From the NCBI RefSeq assembly GCF_030418295.1, contig NZ_JAUHQA010000001.1, positions 1,612,001-1,676,000 on the forward strand: 64,000 bases of DNA. The letters are read 5' to 3'. Numbering within the stretch: position 1 is the first letter of the stretch; the number at the start of each line of letters is the position of its first letter. The translations under genes were made by a program, and so were the position numbers. Positions 33,985-42,358 of the stretch are shown here, one piece after another. Under the pieces are notes generated by a model, which saw nothing but the letters and a program-made list of their open reading frames with translations, did no database searches and had not been told where the DNA came from. This DNA is from Demequina muriae (lineage in GTDB: Bacteria > Actinomycetota > Actinomycetes > Actinomycetales > Demequinaceae).

Positions 33985-34412
33985 CCGAGTCGACGAGCCC
34001 CAGCTTCGCCGGGCTGGAAGTGGGCCAGGTGGTCGCGGAGCGCGAGATCGCCCTCACGCGAGCGTCCCTGGTGCGCTACGCGGGAGCCTCGGGTGACTTC
34101 AACCCGATCCACTACAACGACGTGGTCGCCGTCGAGGTGGGGCTCCCGGGCGTGATCGCGCACGGAATGCTCACCATGGGCGTCGCCGCGTCCGTGGTCG
34201 AGGAGTGGGGCGGGGCGGGCAATGTCTCCGACTTCCAGGTCCGATTCACCCGGCCCATCCCGGTGCCGAACCCCGGCGAGGCGACCGTGTCCGTGACCGC
34301 GCGCATCGGCGCTCTCGACGAGGAGCGCCGCACCGCGCGCGTCGACCTCACGGTGCAGCACGGCGACGTCAAGGTGCTCGGCAAGGCGCAGGCGCTGGTC
34401 GACTGCGCTTAG
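33981..34412 (+). CDS. MaoC-like dehydratase subunit, HadB type (catalytic)
   Basis: 143 residues with the hydratase-2 motif YAGASGDFNPIHYND, containing the catalytic Asp and His, then GVIAHGMLTMG and the C-terminal RVDLTVQHGDVKVLGKA. It is the catalytic partner of the preceding HadA-like subunit. Start GTG 33981 overlaps the upstream stop. In many actinobacteria rpmG, hadA, hadB and murB are adjacent; here a LacI/MFS pair separates it from murB. Confidence 0.9.
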   Translation: MTESTSPSFAGLEVGQVVAEREIALTRASLVRYAGASGDFNPIHYNDVVAVEVGLPGVIAHGMLTMGVAASVVEEWGGAGNVSDFQVRFTRPIPVPNPGEATVSVTARIGALDEERRTARVDLTVQHGDVKVLGKAQALVDCA

Positions 34413-34469
34413 CGCTGCCGACGCACTAGTGCGGGCGCTCGCCTGCGGAACGGGGCCCCGGCGAGAGAA

Positions 34470-35534
34470 TCAGCGCTCGGTGTTCACCGGCGCCGTCGAG
34501 GTGCCGATCCGGACCTCGAGCGGCATCCACACCTGCGATGGGGTCTCGCCGGCCAGCAGCTCCTTGACCTCCGCGGCCATGGCCCGGCCCTTCTCCACGC
34601 CGTCCTGATAGACGGTCGTGAGCTCGAGCGGTGCCAGCCAGGGCAGATCGATGCCATCGAAGCCGGTGATCGAGACGTCGTGCGGGACCTTGAGATCGAG
34701 CTCGCGGGCCGCGAGCACCGCGCCGGCGGCAAGGATGTCCGACTGCGCCACGATCGCCGTGGGACGCGACTCGTGGGTGAGCGCCAGGTGGCCGGCCGCG
34801 ATGCCCTCCGCGACCATCGACTCGCGCGCCTCGACCACCACGCACGGCTCGACTCCCGCGTGCCGGAACGCTTCGAGGCGGTTGTGCATGGGCGCCCAGG
34901 TGGACTGCGGCATGTAGTCGTTCGGCCGCAGTGCGGTCTCGTGTCCCGGTCCGTGCGGCAGCGTGATGGTGCCGATCCGCTCGTGCCCCAGCGACTGCAG
35001 GTGCTCGATGAGCTGCACCGTCGCGCTGGTGTCGTCGATCGACACCTGGCCGGCTCCGGGCGGAGCGTCGCCGTCCATCACCACGAACGGCACGGAGCGC
35101 TTGCGCAGCAGCTCGAGGGCGGGGTCGTCGTGGTCGCGGACCCGGAACACCACGGCGGCGTCCATCGGCGCCGTGGCGAGCAGCGACTTCTCACCGTTCT
35201 CTGCCGGTGGGGTGGGCAGCAGCAGCACGCCCAGTCCCATCTCGCCCAGCTCGGAGATCAGCCCGTCCATCACGTTCAGGATGAGCGGCGCGCGGAAGGC
35301 GAGCGTGAAGGCATCGTGGATGACCACGCCGACCACATGGGTGCGCCCGGAGCGGAGGGCCCGTGCCTGGGCGGAGGGTCCGGCGTATCCGAGCTCCTCC
35401 GCTGCCCGCTCGACCCTCGCCTTCATGGCGGGGGAGATGGGGCCCGCTCCTGAGTACGCGAGCGAGACTGTCGACAGCGACACGCTCGCCTTCGAGGCCA
35501 CGTCGGCCATCGTCGGTCGTCTTCTCGCAGACAC
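34470..35534 (-). CDS. LacI-family transcriptional regulator
   Basis: 354 residues. The N-terminal helix-turn-helix is TMADVASKASVSLSTVSLAYSG (about 8-29), with hinge AQARALRSGRTHVVGV, then a periplasmic-binding-type sensor domain with VSIDDTSATVQLIEHL, TAIVAQSDILAAG and ISITGFDGIDLPWLAPLELTTV-like segments. Effector unknown; most LacI proteins bind a sugar or nucleoside. GTG 35534 has GAGGAG 6 nt upstream. A longer frame to 35579 extends towards the divergent gene. It is divergent from an MFS transporter gene and probably represses it (inference). Confidence 0.9.
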   Translation of the reverse strand: MSARRRPTMADVASKASVSLSTVSLAYSGAGPISPAMKARVERAAEELGYAGPSAQARALRSGRTHVVGVVIHDAFTLAFRAPLILNVMDGLISELGEMGLGVLLLPTPPAENGEKSLLATAPMDAAVVFRVRDHDDPALELLRKRSVPFVVMDGDAPPGAGQVSIDDTSATVQLIEHLQSLGHERIGTITLPHGPGHETALRPNDYMPQSTWAPMHNRLEAFRHAGVEPCVVVEARESMVAEGIAAGHLALTHESRPTAIVAQSDILAAGAVLAARELDLKVPHDVSITGFDGIDLPWLAPLELTTVYQDGVEKGRAMAAEVKELLAGETPSQVWMPLEVRIGTSTAPVNTER

Positions 35535-35554
35535 GTCGCTCCTCAGGGTTTTTG

Positions 35555-35568
35555 CGCTGGCATCAGCG
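35555..35568. promoter_or_regulatory. possible LacI-type operator in the divergent gap
   Basis: CGCTGGCATCAGCG has perfect 5-bp arms around a 4-nt centre, in the 137-nt gap between the regulator and the MFS gene. Position and length fit an operator, but the centre is not symmetric. Confidence 0.35.
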
Positions 35569-35671
35569 TAGTCGCACAATGGTGTCGCGGGCGCTGCGCA
35601 GGCGGCGGGCGCCGCGCGTGGCGCCGATGGTGGCGCGACCGGCGCCGTGCGCCGTTCTCAGACAGGAAGTC

Positions 35672-37030
35672 ATGCCCTTCACCTTCGGCCACGAGCCGAC
35701 TACCAGCCCGGACGCGGCGCGCGTGCGATCGGCTCGCTTCGCGGTGCTCGGCCTGTTCGCGATCATGGGCGCGATGCTGTCGACGTTCCTGTCGCGCGTG
35801 CCATCGATCCGCGACCTGCTCGACGTGAGCGTCTCCGGCCTCGCCAACCTCATCGTCTTCGGCGCCTTCGGCGCGCTCGCCGGGCTGCTCGTGACGGGGT
35901 GGTCGGCCGCCAAGTTCGGCACCCGCGCGCTCTTGTGGTGGTCGAGCTTCGCGCACCTGGGAGCCTTCACCCTCGTCGCCGTGTCCACCCTCGTCGAGTC
36001 CCGGCCGATGTTCGCGATCGGACACTTCATCGTCTCCTTCTCCTTCGCGTTCACGAACGTCGCGATGAACGCGGAGGCGGCCGAGGTCGAGCGCCGCATG
36101 GGGCGCGCGGTGATGCCGCAGTTCCACGGCGCGTTCTCGATCGGAATGGCGGGCGCCCTTGGCGTCGGTGCCGTAGTGTCGCACGCCGGCATCGCGCCGG
36201 TGTGGCACTTCATCGCCGCAGCCCTGGTGCTCACGGCGATCCGCCTCGCGATCATCCCCACGGCCACGATTGACGGCCGCCCGGCGCCCGATGCAGGAGA
36301 AGTCTCGCTCGGTGGGCCGTTCGCCACCGCGCGCGCCGAGTATCGGGACCGTCGAGTGCTGCTGATCGGAGTGATCCTGTTCGCGGCGTCGATGACGGAG
36401 ATGACGGCGGCGCAGTGGATGGCGCTCGCTGTCGTCGACGACTTCGAGATGCCCGAGGCCGTCGGCGACCTCATGTACTGGGTGTTCGTCGCGGCCATGG
36501 TGTCCGTGCGCTGGTACGGCGCTCCGATCATCGCCCGCTTCGGACGGGTGGTGGCCCTCCGGGCGAGCGCCATCTCGGTCGTGAGCGGCCTGCTGCTCTT
36601 CGCGCTCACCCCCGTGTTCTGGCTCGTGCCCCTCGCGGCCGCGCTGTGGGGCGTGGGCGCGGCGCTGGGCGTGCCCATCGGCTTCTCTGCCGCGGCGGAC
36701 GAGCCCCGCCGTGCTGCGGCGCGCGTCGCGGCGGTCGCCTCCTTCTCCACCATCGCCGGACTGATGGTGCCGCCGCTCATCGGCTACTTGGGCGAGGTGG
36801 TCCCGCTCAGCGTCGCGCTGCTGGTGGTGGCCGTGGCCTCGACCGCCTCGTTCGTGCTGGCGCGCGCGGTCCGCAAGGACGGCGCACTGTTCGGCAGCCG
36901 CAGCGCGAGGCTGCGCAGGGTGGGCTCGGCGCGCCTCGGGCAGGGGGACGCGGACATGGATGAGCCCGTCGTGGCGCCCGGCGCCACCACCTCGACGGGT
37001 GCACCCGACGCACCCGTCCGGGGCGACTGA
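35672..37030 (+). CDS. MFS transporter (YbjJ-like)
   Basis: 452 residues, about twelve helices, with a polar C-terminal tail from about residue 405. The pattern FLSRVPSIRDLLDVSVSGLANLIVFGAFGALAG and the NVAMNAEAAEVERRMGRAVMPQFHGAFSIG-type segment match the YbjJ/FucP-like group of uncharacterised MFS carriers. Start ATG 35672 has AGGAAG upstream. The open frame extends back to 35363 over the opposite LacI gene and is not used. Divergent pairing with the LacI regulator suggests an inducible carrier for the regulator's ligand. Confidence 0.85.
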   Translation: MPFTFGHEPTTSPDAARVRSARFAVLGLFAIMGAMLSTFLSRVPSIRDLLDVSVSGLANLIVFGAFGALAGLLVTGWSAAKFGTRALLWWSSFAHLGAFTLVAVSTLVESRPMFAIGHFIVSFSFAFTNVAMNAEAAEVERRMGRAVMPQFHGAFSIGMAGALGVGAVVSHAGIAPVWHFIAAALVLTAIRLAIIPTATIDGRPAPDAGEVSLGGPFATARAEYRDRRVLLIGVILFAASMTEMTAAQWMALAVVDDFEMPEAVGDLMYWVFVAAMVSVRWYGAPIIARFGRVVALRASAISVVSGLLLFALTPVFWLVPLAAALWGVGAALGVPIGFSAAADEPRRAAARVAAVASFSTIAGLMVPPLIGYLGEVVPLSVALLVVAVASTASFVLARAVRKDGALFGSRSARLRRVGSARLGQGDADMDEPVVAPGATTSTGAPDAPVRGD

Positions 37031-37047
37031 GCGCCGCCGGGCCCGGA

Positions 37048-37053
37048 TACGCT
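37048..37053 (+). promoter_or_regulatory. -10 element of a likely leaderless promoter (murB)
   Basis: TACGCT, ending 6 nt before ATG 37060, with no Shine-Dalgarno. It lies 18 nt after the MFS stop. Confidence 0.5.
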
Positions 37054-37059
37054 GAGCGC

Positions 37060-38130
37060 ATGACACGCCTCGCGGACCTCACCACCCTGCGCGTGGGCGG
37101 GCCCGTGGGGCGGCTGGTGGAGGCCGGCTCCGAGCGCGACCTCATCGACGCCGTCCGCGACGCCGACCGCGCAGGCGAGCCGGTGCTCGTGCTCGGCGGA
37201 GGGTCGAACCTGCTCGCAGGTGACGACGGCTTCGCTGGCGTGGTGGTGCGGGACGCGCGCTCCGAGCTGTCGGTGCAGGACGACGGCATGTGCGGCGGGG
37301 TGTCGATCACGGCGACCGCTGGCATGCGCTGGGACGACGTGGTGAGCCGCGCGGTGCACGAGGGCTGGGTCGGCATCGAGTCGCTGTCGGGCATCCCGGG
37401 GTCGACGGGGGCCACCCCCGTCCAGAACGTGGGCGCCTATGGCGCCGAGGTCTCCGATGTGATCGCCCTGGTGAGAGTCTGGGACCGGCTCGAGGAGCGG
37501 GTGCGCTCCCTGGCTCGCATCGACTGCGGGTTCGGGTATCGCGACTCCGTGCTCAAGCGGTCGATGCGCGGTCTGGCTCCCGATGGCGGCGTGTGGCATC
37601 CCACCCCGAGGTATGTCGTGCTCGACGTGACCTTCCAGATGCGACAGGGGACCCGCTCGGGGCCGATTCGCTACGCGCAGCTCGCCGACGCGCTCGGCAT
37701 CGCTCCCGGCGAGCGCGCCCCCATCGACGCGGTCCGCGAGGCGGTGCTGCGCGTGCGCGGCGCCAAGGGGATGGTGCTTGACGACGCCGATCCCGACACG
37801 TGGAGCGCGGGCTCGTTCTTCACCAACCCGGTGCTCACGGCCGATGCGGCGGCGGGGCTGCCCGAGGAGGCCCCGTGGTACCCGGCCGTCGACGGCGCCG
37901 TGAAGACCTCGGCGGCATGGCTCATCGAGCAGGCAGGCTTCTCGCGCGGCTTCGCGTCGCCTGGCTCCGCCGCCGCGGTGTCCACCAAGCACACCCTCGC
38001 GCTGACGAACCGCGGTGGGGCCACGGCCGGAGACGTCGCCGCGCTGGCGCGCACCGTGCGCGACGGGGTCCGCGACCGCTTCGGGATCACGCTGGTCCCC
38101 GAACCCGTGCTGCTCGGCGTCGACCTGTAG
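37060..38130 (+). CDS. murB: UDP-N-acetylenolpyruvoylglucosamine reductase
   Basis: 356 residues. FAD-binding residues lie in LGGGSNLLAGDDGF (48-61) and SGIPGSTGATPVQNVGAYGAEV. The catalytic region contains FGYRDSVLK and SAGSFFTNP, where Ser is the proton donor. It makes UDP-MurNAc with NADPH in peptidoglycan precursor synthesis. Start ATG 37060 gives the common short actinobacterial N-terminus LADLTTLRVGGP; a TACGCT 6 nt upstream suggests leaderless expression. It converges on the FtsX-type permease with a strong hairpin between them. Confidence 0.95.
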   Translation: MTRLADLTTLRVGGPVGRLVEAGSERDLIDAVRDADRAGEPVLVLGGGSNLLAGDDGFAGVVVRDARSELSVQDDGMCGGVSITATAGMRWDDVVSRAVHEGWVGIESLSGIPGSTGATPVQNVGAYGAEVSDVIALVRVWDRLEERVRSLARIDCGFGYRDSVLKRSMRGLAPDGGVWHPTPRYVVLDVTFQMRQGTRSGPIRYAQLADALGIAPGERAPIDAVREAVLRVRGAKGMVLDDADPDTWSAGSFFTNPVLTADAAAGLPEEAPWYPAVDGAVKTSAAWLIEQAGFSRGFASPGSAAAVSTKHTLALTNRGGATAGDVAALARTVRDGVRDRFGITLVPEPVLLGVDL

Positions 38131-38202
38131 TCCGTCCGCCCTTGCCCGTCTGCCCCGAGCGGACGGCATAGCCCTCCGCTTGCCTCGTGCATCCACGACG
38201 AA

Positions 38203-38238
38203 GGGCCGATGCGCGCTCGGGCGAGCGCGCATCGGCCC
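38203..38238. terminator. 16-bp perfect hairpin, probable bidirectional terminator
   Basis: GGGCCGATGCGCGCTC (38203-38218) pairs with its exact complement at 38223-38238 around a 4-nt GGGC loop, between the convergent murB and permease genes. Both arms contain the recurrent 9-mer GGCCGATGC/GCATCGGCC. There is no T-run. Confidence 0.7.
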
Positions 38239-38261
38239 TGTGGCGTCCGTGCCGGGATTCG

Positions 38262-40802
38262 CTACCCGTCGGTGGCGATGGCCTTCAGGATGTCGAGCCG
38301 CGAGGCGCGCCATGCCGGCCAGATGGCCGCCACGACTCCCGCGATCGCGGCCAGCACCGTGTAGATCACGAGCCATACCCACGGAATCGTGACGCCGTCG
38401 AAGCCGAAGTCCTCGAGCGCAAGCACCAGGGCAGTGCCGAGCGACACGCCCAGGATCATGCCGAGGATGGTGCCGAACACCGCCATCACCATGGATTCGA
38501 CCGTGATCATGCGCCACACGGAGCTGCGCTTGAGGCCGACGGCCCGCAGCAGTCCGATCTCCCTGGTGCGCTCGGTCACCGATAGGAGCAGCGTGTTCGC
38601 CACGCCCAGGATCGCGATCACCAGCGCGCTGCCCAGCAGGGCGGAGATGACGCCCAGGAGCAGGTCGATGAACTGGTTGGCGAACTGCTCGAGGGCGCCC
38701 GGCTGCTGCAGGGTCACCAGCGGGAAGTCCTCGGCGAGCGCGTCCTGGAGCGCCGTCTGGGCCTCATCGACGTCCATGGCATCGTCGAGCACCACCATGG
38801 CTTGGACGATGTCGACCTCGCCGAACAGCGCGCGGCCTGTCTCCTCGTCCACCCAGAAGTTGGCGTCGCCTTCGTTGAGGTAGAGCCCTGTCACGGTGAG
38901 CGCCACCTCGCCCTCAGGTCCCTCGAGCGTGATCTCGTCGCCGAGTTCGACGCCACGGTCCTGCACGCCTGGATCGATGAACACGCCGCCGTCGAGCTCG
39001 GTGAAGTCTGGATCGTTGTTGTAGTCGAATGCCGCGTCCGCGGTCTCGGGGTCGACCGTCGCGACCGGGAGCTGCTCGCCCTCGAACATCGCGGCATCAA
39101 CGCCCAGGCTCGACGAGAAGTCGACGCCGTCCACGCCCTCGATCACGTCGATCGCGCCAGGGGGAACCGCACCCTGCGTCGAGAACACGAAGAAGTCTGC
39201 CTCCGTCTGCGCGAACTGGGCGGTGACCACCGTCTTGAGCGACTCGGTGAACGTCGCCACGAGGGCGAGCAGCATCACGCCGATCATCAGTGCCGCCGCA
39301 GTGTTGGCGCTCCTGCGCGGCTCGCGGCGAATGTTGTTGGCCGCCAGCTTGCCGTCCACCCCGAACATCCGGGTGAGCAGGTGCCGCAGCCCGAAGGCCA
39401 TCGGCACCAGCACCTGGGCCGCGAGCAGGGTCGCCCCCAGCACCAGCAGCACCGCACCGATGCCGACGTAGATGTACGGCCGCTCGAGGCCCGCGTACAG
39501 CCCGGTGGTGATCGCGATGACGCCCACCAGAGCCAAGGCGGCGCCCACGATGTTTCGCACCTTGAGCGGCTTCTTGCCGCTGGTGGCCGACTCGCGGAGC
39601 GCCTCCATGGGAGAGATGCGGGAGGCGGTGATGGCCGGCAGCAGGGCCGAGACGAGCGTCACCAGGGTGCCGAGGCCGTAGGCCCACAGCACCGCCTCGA
39701 GCGGAAGCGTGAGAGTGCCGAAGATGTCACCGGCGAACACGCTGACGAGTCCCGCCGCGGCGAGCGCGAGCAGGTAGCCCATCGCGATGCCGATGGTGGA
39801 GGCGAGGATCGCGACCACCAGCGCCTCGAGCAGGATCATGGTCCGCACCTGGCGGCCCGTCACTCCGATCGCGCGCATCAGTCCGAACTCGCGCGTGCGC
39901 TGGGTCACGATGATGCGGAACGTGTTCACGATGATGTACGCGCCCACGAACAGTGAGATCAGCGCGAACGCGATGGCGAAGATGTCGACGTAGTTCAGGA
40001 CCTCATCGAGGGACTCGGTCTCCTCGGCGGCCTTGTCCTCGCCGGTGATCGCGCGCGTGCCGTCGGGGATCACCTCGGAGACGCGGTCGACGACAGTGCC
40101 CGGGTCGGTGCCGTCGGCGACGAGCACGCTCACCTGCTGGAAGTTGGGGTCGTCGGCGAGCACGTGAGCGTCGGCATCGGTCATGAAGCCGAGCGTCGCG
40201 CCCTGCAGGCTGTTCGACTCACCGAACCGGACGGTGCCCACGAGCTCGAACTCGAACACGCCGTCGTCGGTGGCGATCCGTACCTGGTCGCCCAGGTCGT
40301 AGCCGAGCCGCGGCGCCGCATCGATGTCGAGCACGAGCTCGCCGTCGGACTCGGGGCCGCGGCCGTCGACGAGGGTCGACTGGTCGATCTCGGGAATGCC
40401 GGACCAGTTGAACAGCTGGCTCGGGGCGCCCCCGGCAGAGAACGGGTCGGTGGCGGTCTCGTCCGACTCAGGAGGCAGCACGGCCCCCGGGACCTGGATG
40501 CCGCCGATGGCGACGTCCACGCCGTCGACCCCGGCGATCGCGTCGACGTCGGCGGGCGCGAAGATGCCCTCGGTCGCGGCGAACGGGTCGCCGCCATCCG
40601 ACTCGGCGACGTCGGGGTCCTCCTCGACGATGACGTCGGTGGCGGCGTAGATGTCGGAGAACAGTCCGGAGAAGCCGGATGACAGCGCGTTCGTGAAGGT
40701 GTGAGAGGCCGCGACGAGGGAGACGCCGAGTGCGACCGCGAAGGCGGTGAGCAGCAGCCGCTTGGGGTTGTGCCGAACGGACTTGAGCGCAATTCTGAAC
40801 AT
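38262..40802 (-). CDS. FtsX-type ABC transporter permease (two FtsX domains)
   Basis: 846 residues. A first helix at about 18-38 is followed by a large external domain (MacB_PCD type), three helices with an FtsX motif (LFVGAYIIVNTFRIIVTQRTREFGLMRAIGVTGRQV), an internal hydrophobic pair (420-475), a second external domain and a second FtsX unit (ANTLLLSVTERTREIGLLRAVGLKRSS). Such permeases work with MacB/LolD-like ATPases in exporting or extracting peptides, lipids or proteins by mechanotransmission. Start ATG 40802 is 6 nt after the ATPase gene's stop. The substrate is unknown. Confidence 0.9.
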   Translation of the reverse strand: MFRIALKSVRHNPKRLLLTAFAVALGVSLVAASHTFTNALSSGFSGLFSDIYAATDVIVEEDPDVAESDGGDPFAATEGIFAPADVDAIAGVDGVDVAIGGIQVPGAVLPPESDETATDPFSAGGAPSQLFNWSGIPEIDQSTLVDGRGPESDGELVLDIDAAPRLGYDLGDQVRIATDDGVFEFELVGTVRFGESNSLQGATLGFMTDADAHVLADDPNFQQVSVLVADGTDPGTVVDRVSEVIPDGTRAITGEDKAAEETESLDEVLNYVDIFAIAFALISLFVGAYIIVNTFRIIVTQRTREFGLMRAIGVTGRQVRTMILLEALVVAILASTIGIAMGYLLALAAAGLVSVFAGDIFGTLTLPLEAVLWAYGLGTLVTLVSALLPAITASRISPMEALRESATSGKKPLKVRNIVGAALALVGVIAITTGLYAGLERPYIYVGIGAVLLVLGATLLAAQVLVPMAFGLRHLLTRMFGVDGKLAANNIRREPRRSANTAAALMIGVMLLALVATFTESLKTVVTAQFAQTEADFFVFSTQGAVPPGAIDVIEGVDGVDFSSSLGVDAAMFEGEQLPVATVDPETADAAFDYNNDPDFTELDGGVFIDPGVQDRGVELGDEITLEGPEGEVALTVTGLYLNEGDANFWVDEETGRALFGEVDIVQAMVVLDDAMDVDEAQTALQDALAEDFPLVTLQQPGALEQFANQFIDLLLGVISALLGSALVIAILGVANTLLLSVTERTREIGLLRAVGLKRSSVWRMITVESMVMAVFGTILGMILGVSLGTALVLALEDFGFDGVTIPWVWLVIYTVLAAIAGVVAAIWPAWRASRLDILKAIATDG

Positions 40803-40808
40803 CGCGGT

Positions 40809-41552
40809 CTAGTGCCCCATCTTCTTCATGCGGTCGAGCACGCGCTCGGCGGTCGGCTCGCGCATCTCATCCACGATCTGTCCGTCCTCGAGGAAGACGA
40901 TGCGGTCGGCGTACGCGGCGGCGGTGGGGTCGTGGGTGACCATCACGATGGTCTGCCCGAACTCCTTGACCGCGCGGCGCATGAACGTCAGCAGCTCCGA
41001 GCCGGACCGCGAGTCGAGGTTGCCGGACGGCTCGTCAGCGAAGATGATCTCCGGCCGCGACACGAGCGCGCGAGCGACGGCGACGCGCTGCTGCTGTCCA
41101 CCGGACAGCTCGGCCGGCAGGTGGGTGAGCCGGTCGCCCAGTCCCAGAATGGTGATGATCTCGTCGAACCACGCCTTGTCGACGTCGGTGCCCGAGATGT
41201 CGAGCGGGAGGGTGATGTTCTCGCGGGCGTTGAGCGAGGGGATCAGGTTGAAGGACTGGAACACGAAGCCGATGTACTTGCGCCTGACCTCGGTGATCTG
41301 CGCCTCGGAGAGCTGCGTGATGGTCGTCTCCGCGATCATGGAAGATCCGGCGGTGAGTCGGTCGAGGCCTGCGAGGGTGTGCAGCAGGGTCGACTTGCCG
41401 GAGCCGGAGGGCCCCATGATGGCCGTGAACTCGCTGCGGGCGATGTCGACGTTGATGCCGTCCAGCGCGCGCACGGCGGCCTCGCCGAAACCGTAGTCCT
41501 TGTATCCGTCGCGCATGGAAGCCGCGAGCACGGGTGCCGCCGTCGTGGTCAT
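40809..41552 (-). CDS. ABC transporter ATP-binding protein (MacB/LolD-like)
   Basis: 247 residues: Walker A GPSGSGKST (52-60), FQSFNLIPSL, signature LSGGQQQRVAVARAL, Walker B IIFADEPSGNLDS (Ser where Thr is usual in PTGNLD) and H-loop THDP. It energises the FtsX-type permease downstream. ATG 41552. The two-component system 120 nt upstream on the same strand is the likely regulator (inference). The gap holds one copy of the recurrent 9-mer (41604). Confidence 0.93.
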   Translation of the reverse strand: MTTTAAPVLAASMRDGYKDYGFGEAAVRALDGINVDIARSEFTAIMGPSGSGKSTLLHTLAGLDRLTAGSSMIAETTITQLSEAQITEVRRKYIGFVFQSFNLIPSLNARENITLPLDISGTDVDKAWFDEIITILGLGDRLTHLPAELSGGQQQRVAVARALVSRPEIIFADEPSGNLDSRSGSELLTFMRRAVKEFGQTIVMVTHDPTAAAYADRIVFLEDGQIVDEMREPTAERVLDRMKKMGH

Positions 41553-41671
41553 GGGGTGGCCTTTCGTCAGTGTGGGTCGAACAGGGATCAGTGTGCCGGT
41601 CGCGGCCGATGCGCGGATATCCCTCGTGAGGACGGTTCCGTGTGCTCGTCCTCAGGGATGACCCTGGGGGG

Positions 41672-42358
41672 TCACCCCTTGGGAACGACGATGCCGGATT
41701 CGTAGGCCTCGACGACGGCCTGCACGCGATCGCGCACCCCGAGCTTGGTGAGGATGTGGCTGACGTGAGTCTTGACGGTGGTGGACGACACCCACAGCTC
41801 CGAGGCGATCTCCTGGTTCGACATCCCGCGGGCGATGAGCTGGAGCACCTCGACCTCACGATCCGACAGGTCGCCGATGGCCTCGGGCGACGGCACATGC
41901 TCGCCGTCCGGACCGGTCGAGCCTGGCGTGGGGGCCACCGGCGCCGCGAAGCGCTCGATGACGCGTCGCGTCACCTCTGGTGCGAGCAGCGCCTCGCCGC
42001 CTGCCACCACCCGGACGGCATTCACGAGCGTGTCGCCGTCGGCGCTCTTGAGCAGGAACCCGGAGGCTCCCACGCGCAGCGCCTCGTACACGTACTCGTC
42101 GTCGTCGAAGGTGGTGAGGATGACGATCCGCGCGTTGGGGTGGGCGGCGATCACCTGCTCCGTCGCGGCGAGCCCGTCCATGCCGGGCATGCGGATGTCC
42201 ATCAGCACCACGTCGGGCGCGTGATCGCGCACCAGCGCCTGCGCGTCGGCGCCGTCCGCGGCCTCGCCCACGATCTCGATGTCCTGCTCGGCCTCGAGGA
42301 TCATGCGCAGGCCGACGCGCACCATCGCCTGGTCGTCGACCAGTCCTACTCGGATCAC
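41672..42358 (-). CDS. NarL/LuxR-family response regulator
   Basis: 228 residues. The receiver domain's phospho-acceptor is Asp54 in VVLMDIRMPGMDGL. The C-terminal LuxR-type helix-turn-helix is LSDREVEVLQLIARGMSNQEIASEL followed by VSSTTVKTHVSHILTKLGVRDR. GTG 42358 overlaps the histidine kinase stop as GTGA. It should bind DNA as a phosphorylated dimer. Neighbouring ABC genes suggest it controls their expression in response to a cell-envelope signal (inference). Confidence 0.93.
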   Translation of the reverse strand: MIRVGLVDDQAMVRVGLRMILEAEQDIEIVGEAADGADAQALVRDHAPDVVLMDIRMPGMDGLAATEQVIAAHPNARIVILTTFDDDEYVYEALRVGASGFLLKSADGDTLVNAVRVVAGGEALLAPEVTRRVIERFAAPVAPTPGSTGPDGEHVPSPEAIGDLSDREVEVLQLIARGMSNQEIASELWVSSTTVKTHVSHILTKLGVRDRVQAVVEAYESGIVVPKG

